Positions 40,301-42,718 of a DNA stretch of 42,718 nucleotides are shown here, in pieces. The DNA comes from Pelagibius sp. GTDB lineage: Bacteria; Pseudomonadota; Alphaproteobacteria; Kiloniellales; Kiloniellaceae. A program made the translations under genes and the position numbers. The stretch covers positions 1 through 42,718 of the forward strand of contig NZ_JANQKD010000001.1 in NCBI RefSeq assembly GCF_028281305.1, given 5' to 3'. How positions within the stretch are numbered: position 1 is the stretch's first letter; each line of letters begins with the position of its first letter. The notes below the pieces were generated by a model. It was not told the DNA's origin, searched no databases, and was given only the letters and a program-made list of their open reading frames with translations.

Positions 40301-40942
40301 GCCGCCCGTTGGGCACTGCGCCACGCAGAGTTCGTAGGTCCAGCGGGTCTCGGTGCCGTCGGCGCGGGTCTCCGTGGTCTTGCGCCCGAAGCCGTCGTAG
40401 ACCCAGGTGGTGGCCAGCAGGTTGGGGCCGGTGAGGCTGGTGACCGTGCCGAAGCGCGCGTCGGTGGCGTGGGTCTCGGAGTGTGTCAGCGCGTTGGTGG
40501 CGGTCTCGAGGAAGCGCCCGTCCGGGGTATAGGTGGCGGAGGTGGCGCGGCTGGCGATGTCGGGGCCGGAGACGGTGGCCGAGAGCTGGTTGCCGAAGCC
40601 GTCGTAGGTGTAGTCGGTGGTGAGCGCGATGGCGGCGGTGTCCGGCTCGTTCACCTGCTGGGTGAGCAGGGCGGTAGTGGGGTGGTAGCTGAACGCCTGC
40701 ACCCGGGTCTCGCTGGCCTGCGCCCAGGCCCCCTGCGGCGCCAGCCCGGCCGCCAGCAGCAGCCCCGCCGCCAGGGCGAGCGGCGTTGTCTTGACGCCAA
40801 GGCGCAAGCCCTCATTGCGCACGTGCTGCGGGGCGGAGACGGGGACGGCACGGGTCATGACGGGATCTCCCGGATGGGTGCTGGCGGCGGGAAGGCGGTG
40901 CAGAGAGGCAGGCGGAGTGACGGCGCTGCGGTGGCTGGTCAT
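37328..40942 (-). CDS. Rhs repeat protein with own signal peptide and unrecognised toxin tip (Rhs 2)
   Basis: 1204 residues from ATG 40942 (GGGGAG upstream; 4-bp overlap with the gene before). ATG 40858 with GGGAGA upstream is an alternative. A signal-like helix (LALAAGLLLAAGLAPQGAWA) ends near AQA. YD repeats of the TcdB/SpvB-associated type start at FSYHPTTALLTQQVNEPDTA and run to ~770. The core is YLHRDHLGSVESVTDEAGAA to FNRYSYTDNNPLSYTDPSGF (~777-890). The AT-rich tip (~890-1204) includes a helical part (EYWKNPGLSWRGALGQVRGN), a hydrophobic segment (YVGLSAAGIAVTAATRSFY) and a C-terminal domain with HGVSVFDNPTSVRQKGFEPH, EIDLNSIPAELQVKQRGLDP and HYEIRPRPGTKLTPEQYQ. That last domain should be the effector; its activity is unknown. 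A putative immunity gene follows. Confidence 0.9.
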   Translation of the reverse strand: MTSHRSAVTPPASLHRLPAASTHPGDPVMTRAVPVSAPQHVRNEGLRLGVKTTPLALAAGLLLAAGLAPQGAWAQASETRVQAFSYHPTTALLTQQVNEPDTAAIALTTDYTYDGFGNQLSATVSGPDIASRATSATYTPDGRFLETATNALTHSETHATDARFGTVTSLTGPNLLATTWVYDGFGRKTTETRADGTETRWTYELCVAQCPTGGVYLVTAQDFDSGGTASSAKAIQYLDTLNRVFRSETEGFDGTPVYVDTEFTARGEVHRVSKPYFQGTPAQDILWTTYAYDVLGRVTSVTLPDGGVESTAYDGLTTTLTNALTQTSVRVENALGELVSATDNLSNVTTYAYDPFGNLTETNAAGVVTTMTYDVRGLKLTMDDPDMGDWSYDYNALGESISQTDAKGQVTTMAYDVLGRMTARTDAFGTVDAVTITWTYDTATKGIGKIASVSAPHDSYAEAMTYDSLGRPSTASVTIDGTAYDTSTLYDTAGRADTLVYPTGFTVRSSFTPRGHLSQVTDDLGSTVYWQADTVNAEGQVTAETLGNGVTTARVYDTATSRIDSILTTKAAVTIQDLGFDFDTLGNLTERRDLRQDRAEALTYDGLNRLKSTTLTDTATLQTLGTPVTYTYDALGNITNKSDVGAYTYGTGAPGQPGPHAVVTAGGSSYTYDANGSMVSGAGKTTTWTPFNKPKLIVASPNDETFFVYGPSRARFKQNIKKGGLITNMIYVGSHFEKKTRLGEDDELVHYIRAGTTVAIYTEYRDAQDTVTGSKTRYLHRDHLGSVESVTDEAGAATEYLSYDPHGKRRLTDWQAGTPVAAVETPRGFTGHEHLDAVGLIHMNGRVYDPTLGRFLSADPFVTYPETTQGFNRYSYTDNNPLSYTDPSGFGYKDERDFRGGSAKKGKSTGRSSRDYGKTGWEMAKERRKAEFHQAAKEYWKNPGLSWRGALGQVRGNGFQTASKQLADHWWRIEDGIWKSTSGITFDARTRQRIGYDVMEDAFANREVDPVTGEVTYTRNPEVVRASYALEVALIDPQNYAKAHGIPAAFDYYNNPNIDSIRNAAAMQAANKCQCKVAGRVPYEDMAYVGLSAAGIAVTAATRSFYRGAAKGQVPDFKAASREYRVDPTTGYVKDSHGVSVFDNPTSVRQKGFEPHEIDLNSIPAELQVKQRGLDPRHYEIRPRPGTKLTPEQYQEKLDCIQCF

Positions 40943-42718
40943 GGCGTTGCTCCCCTGCTGCGGGTGACCTCGGAGCGGGTGAGCAGGCCGAGGAACCAGT
41001 TGGTTGTGTCGTTTGTGTAGGTGTTGGCGACGGTCTCGGTGAAGGTCTCACCACCGCCTGATGTGGTGGTCGTCAGCGATGTGGGGTTGCCGTAGTTGTC
41101 GAAGACCGCGCTGGCGCTGCGGCTGACGACGGGCAGGTTGCCGAGGCCGTCGTTGATCTCGTAGTCCTCCGACACCGAGGTGGCGACATAGGGATAGACC
41201 GTGGCGCCGGCGTTGAGGGAGAGCTGGTCCCAGGTGTTGTCGATGGTCTTGACCGTGGTGCCGTCGGCCAGGGTCTTGGCGGAGCCCTTGACCTGGGCGG
41301 TGTAGGGGAAGGCCTGCTCGTAGGTCGTCGCCGTGACGATGCCGGTCTGCTGATCGGTGGCGGTCATCTGCCTGAAACCACGAAAGCCGCGCCCCTGGAC
41401 GTGGACCTTGGCCCCGGCATAGTCGTAGGCCGTGACCTTCTGCCCGCCCAGGCCGTCGTCGGAGGAGACGGACTTCACGACATAGAGCGGCGCCTGGATG
41501 TCGACCACCGGGAAGACGGCATCGCCGCCCTTGCTGTAGACCGTCCCGTCCGTCAGCGGTGCATAGGTGAGTGTCGACACACGGCCGAGAGAGTCGGTGA
41601 CCGAGGTCAGAAGGTCGGGGGTGGGGCCGTCATGGGTGAGAAGAACTGACGCTTCAGTTCCCGATTGACCTTGCAGCAGCAAGTCGTTGAGGCCATCGCC
41701 TTGGTAGTCGAGGAGATGGATTTGGCGTTTATCCGCAGCCCATTGGCCGTCGGTCATGCCCCAGGAGTTGGTTATGTTGGAATAGTCGAAGCCGGCTCCA
41801 TTGTTGGTAAGCAGGATGCTGGCGTGGGTCTGGATCTGACCTTGCAAGAGGAGATCGGTAAGACCGTCGCCGTTGACGTCGACTATGTGAAGGCGCCGTT
41901 TACTGGCATCCCAGTGCCCGCCGGTCATGCCCCATGATGTGCTGACGTTCGAGAAGTCGAAGCTGCTGCCGTTCGAGGTCAGCAAGACCGAACCATTGCT
42001 GTCGGTCTTGCCTTGCAGCAGGATGTCACTGAGGCCGTCGCCGTTGTGGTCTAGGACAAATAGGTTCTTGCGAGTCGCAGACCACTCAGAACCGGTCATT
42101 CCCCAGGAGTCTGTGACTTCTGTATAGTTGAAGCCGCTACCGTTGGAGGTGAGCAGGATGGTGTCCTGCGTGTCCTGCAGGCCTTGTAGGAGGATGTCGC
42201 TCAGACCATCTCCGTTGTAATCAACGATGTGGATCTTCCGCTTGGTCGCGTCCCAATGGGCATCGCTCATGCCCCAGGTGTCCCGAACAAGGTCGTAGGT
42301 GTATCCCAGTGTCTGTCCCTGCCAACCGGAGACTATGGGTTCCAGACAGTTGTTTGTTGCATCGCACTCGGTGATGGCTGTGATGCGGGATCGGTCTGTT
42401 GCGGGGCTGAGCTCGTAGGCGATACGGTAGTCCTTCACCAGCGCGAGCCCGCCGCCGTTGTCGGTCCAGGTCTCGATGGTCGTGAGGCGCCGGGTCATGG
42501 CCAGTTCGGCGCCGGCCAGGTAGCCGGTCCGGATATCCGGCCGGGCCTCGTAGAGGAAGCGCACTTCGCTTTTGGCCGTCGTGACCGCGGCATCGTAGGC
42601 GTAGGCGATCTTGTCGAGACGGTAGCTCTTGTCCGCCAAGTCCTCGATGTAGTGGTAGGTCATGGCGTTGCCGGAACTGTCGGTGACCCGGTTCAGGGAC
42701 CACAGGCGGATCTCGCTG
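40939..42718 (-). CDS. TcdB/SpvB-like FG-GAP repeat protein, 5' end outside the window
   Basis: The frame is open to the right edge (upstream residues read WSLNRVTDSSGNAMTYHYIE, typical of SpvB-type proteins), so the ATG at 42663 is internal. Four tandem ~57-residue FG-GAP units follow, each with TxSWGM, a W, KR, then (V/L)D(Y/H/V)NGDGLSDILLQG and (I/V)LLTSNGSGFD; the DxNGDGxxD loops should bind calcium. Next is a TcdB middle/N-terminal region (VTDSLGRVSTLTYAPLTDGT, YVVKSVSSDDGLGG, VHVQGRGFRGFRQMTATDQQ). The protein stops at FLGLLTRSEVTRSRGATP, exactly where single-chain relatives continue into Rhs repeats. The next gene starts in a 4-bp overlap and supplies those repeats. Together they look like one Tc/Rhs-type toxin split into two chains. 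Confidence 0.88.
   Translation of the reverse strand, partial: SEIRLWSLNRVTDSSGNAMTYHYIEDLADKSYRLDKIAYAYDAAVTTAKSEVRFLYEARPDIRTGYLAGAELAMTRRLTTIETWTDNGGGLALVKDYRIAYELSPATDRSRITAITECDATNNCLEPIVSGWQGQTLGYTYDLVRDTWGMSDAHWDATKRKIHIVDYNGDGLSDILLQGLQDTQDTILLTSNGSGFNYTEVTDSWGMTGSEWSATRKNLFVLDHNGDGLSDILLQGKTDSNGSVLLTSNGSSFDFSNVSTSWGMTGGHWDASKRRLHIVDVNGDGLTDLLLQGQIQTHASILLTNNGAGFDYSNITNSWGMTDGQWAADKRQIHLLDYQGDGLNDLLLQGQSGTEASVLLTHDGPTPDLLTSVTDSLGRVSTLTYAPLTDGTVYSKGGDAVFPVVDIQAPLYVVKSVSSDDGLGGQKVTAYDYAGAKVHVQGRGFRGFRQMTATDQQTGIVTATTYEQAFPYTAQVKGSAKTLADGTTVKTIDNTWDQLSLNAGATVYPYVATSVSEDYEINDGLGNLPVVSRSASAVFDNYGNPTSLTTTTSGGGETFTETVANTYTNDTTNWFLGLLTRSEVTRSRGATP

Noticed and set aside
38963..41020. A 685-residue open frame on the + strand opposite Rhs 2
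   Set aside because: It is Gly/Val-rich, an antisense artefact of YD repeats.
14785..42718. A direct repeat of the tRNA 3' end as an att site
   Set aside because: I looked for the T-arm/acceptor sequence in the rest of the window and saw no copy; no integrase gene is present here.

Overview
The window reads as a high-GC alphaproteobacterial chromosome segment, probably from the Rhodospirillales/Kiloniellales area. This rests on codon bias, the cysE-iscR-cysteine desulfurase-ferredoxin order, and dispersed palindromic repeats of an alphaproteobacterial type. The genus cannot be fixed from sequence alone.

Left part (1-14784), housekeeping and metabolic: the tail of a serine acetyltransferase, an IscR-type Rrf2 regulator, two tandem cysteine desulfurases, a [2Fe-2S] ferredoxin and a small Trp/Pro-rich protein form a sulfur/Fe-S block without an IscU-type scaffold. 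Next come a LysR regulator with a CatB-type acetyltransferase, a class III nucleotide cyclase, a periplasmic DUF302 protein divergent from an alpha/beta hydrolase, an aldo/keto reductase-TetR operon with a candidate operator, mnmA (tRNA 2-thiouridylase, which uses IscS sulfur), an SCP2 protein, a B12-binding radical SAM enzyme and a tRNA with CAU anticodon.

Right part (14785-42718), accessory in character: two secreted Rhs polymorphic-toxin loci flank a nearly complete type II secretion system. Rhs locus 1 (+ strand) encodes a 2698-residue protein with a Sec signal, YD repeats, a large insert of golvesin-like half-domains (six N-halves followed by six C-halves), an Rhs core and an AHH-type nuclease tip, followed 4 bp later by a probable immunity gene. 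Past the immunity gene lies a fragment of a second Rhs copy. The T2SS has gspK on + and gspO-E-F-G-H-I-J-L-M-C-D on -, with short overlaps or tight spacing between most genes. Rhs locus 2 (- strand) is split in two genes: a TcdB/SpvB-like FG-GAP protein that runs off the window, and a 4-bp-overlapping Rhs protein with its own signal peptide, an AT-rich unrecognised toxin tip and a 100-residue putative immunity protein.

Palindromic repeats of one family (at least 12 copies) fill the gaps between gspK and gspD and between gspO and a dead REP-associated transposase. Two copies lie in frame inside the 5' part of gspE. The most interesting points are the apparently nested 6+6 half-domain architecture of Rhs 1, the displaced Rhs fragment, the Rhs-T2SS-Rhs arrangement, the split Rhs 2 locus and the repeat-invaded gspE.
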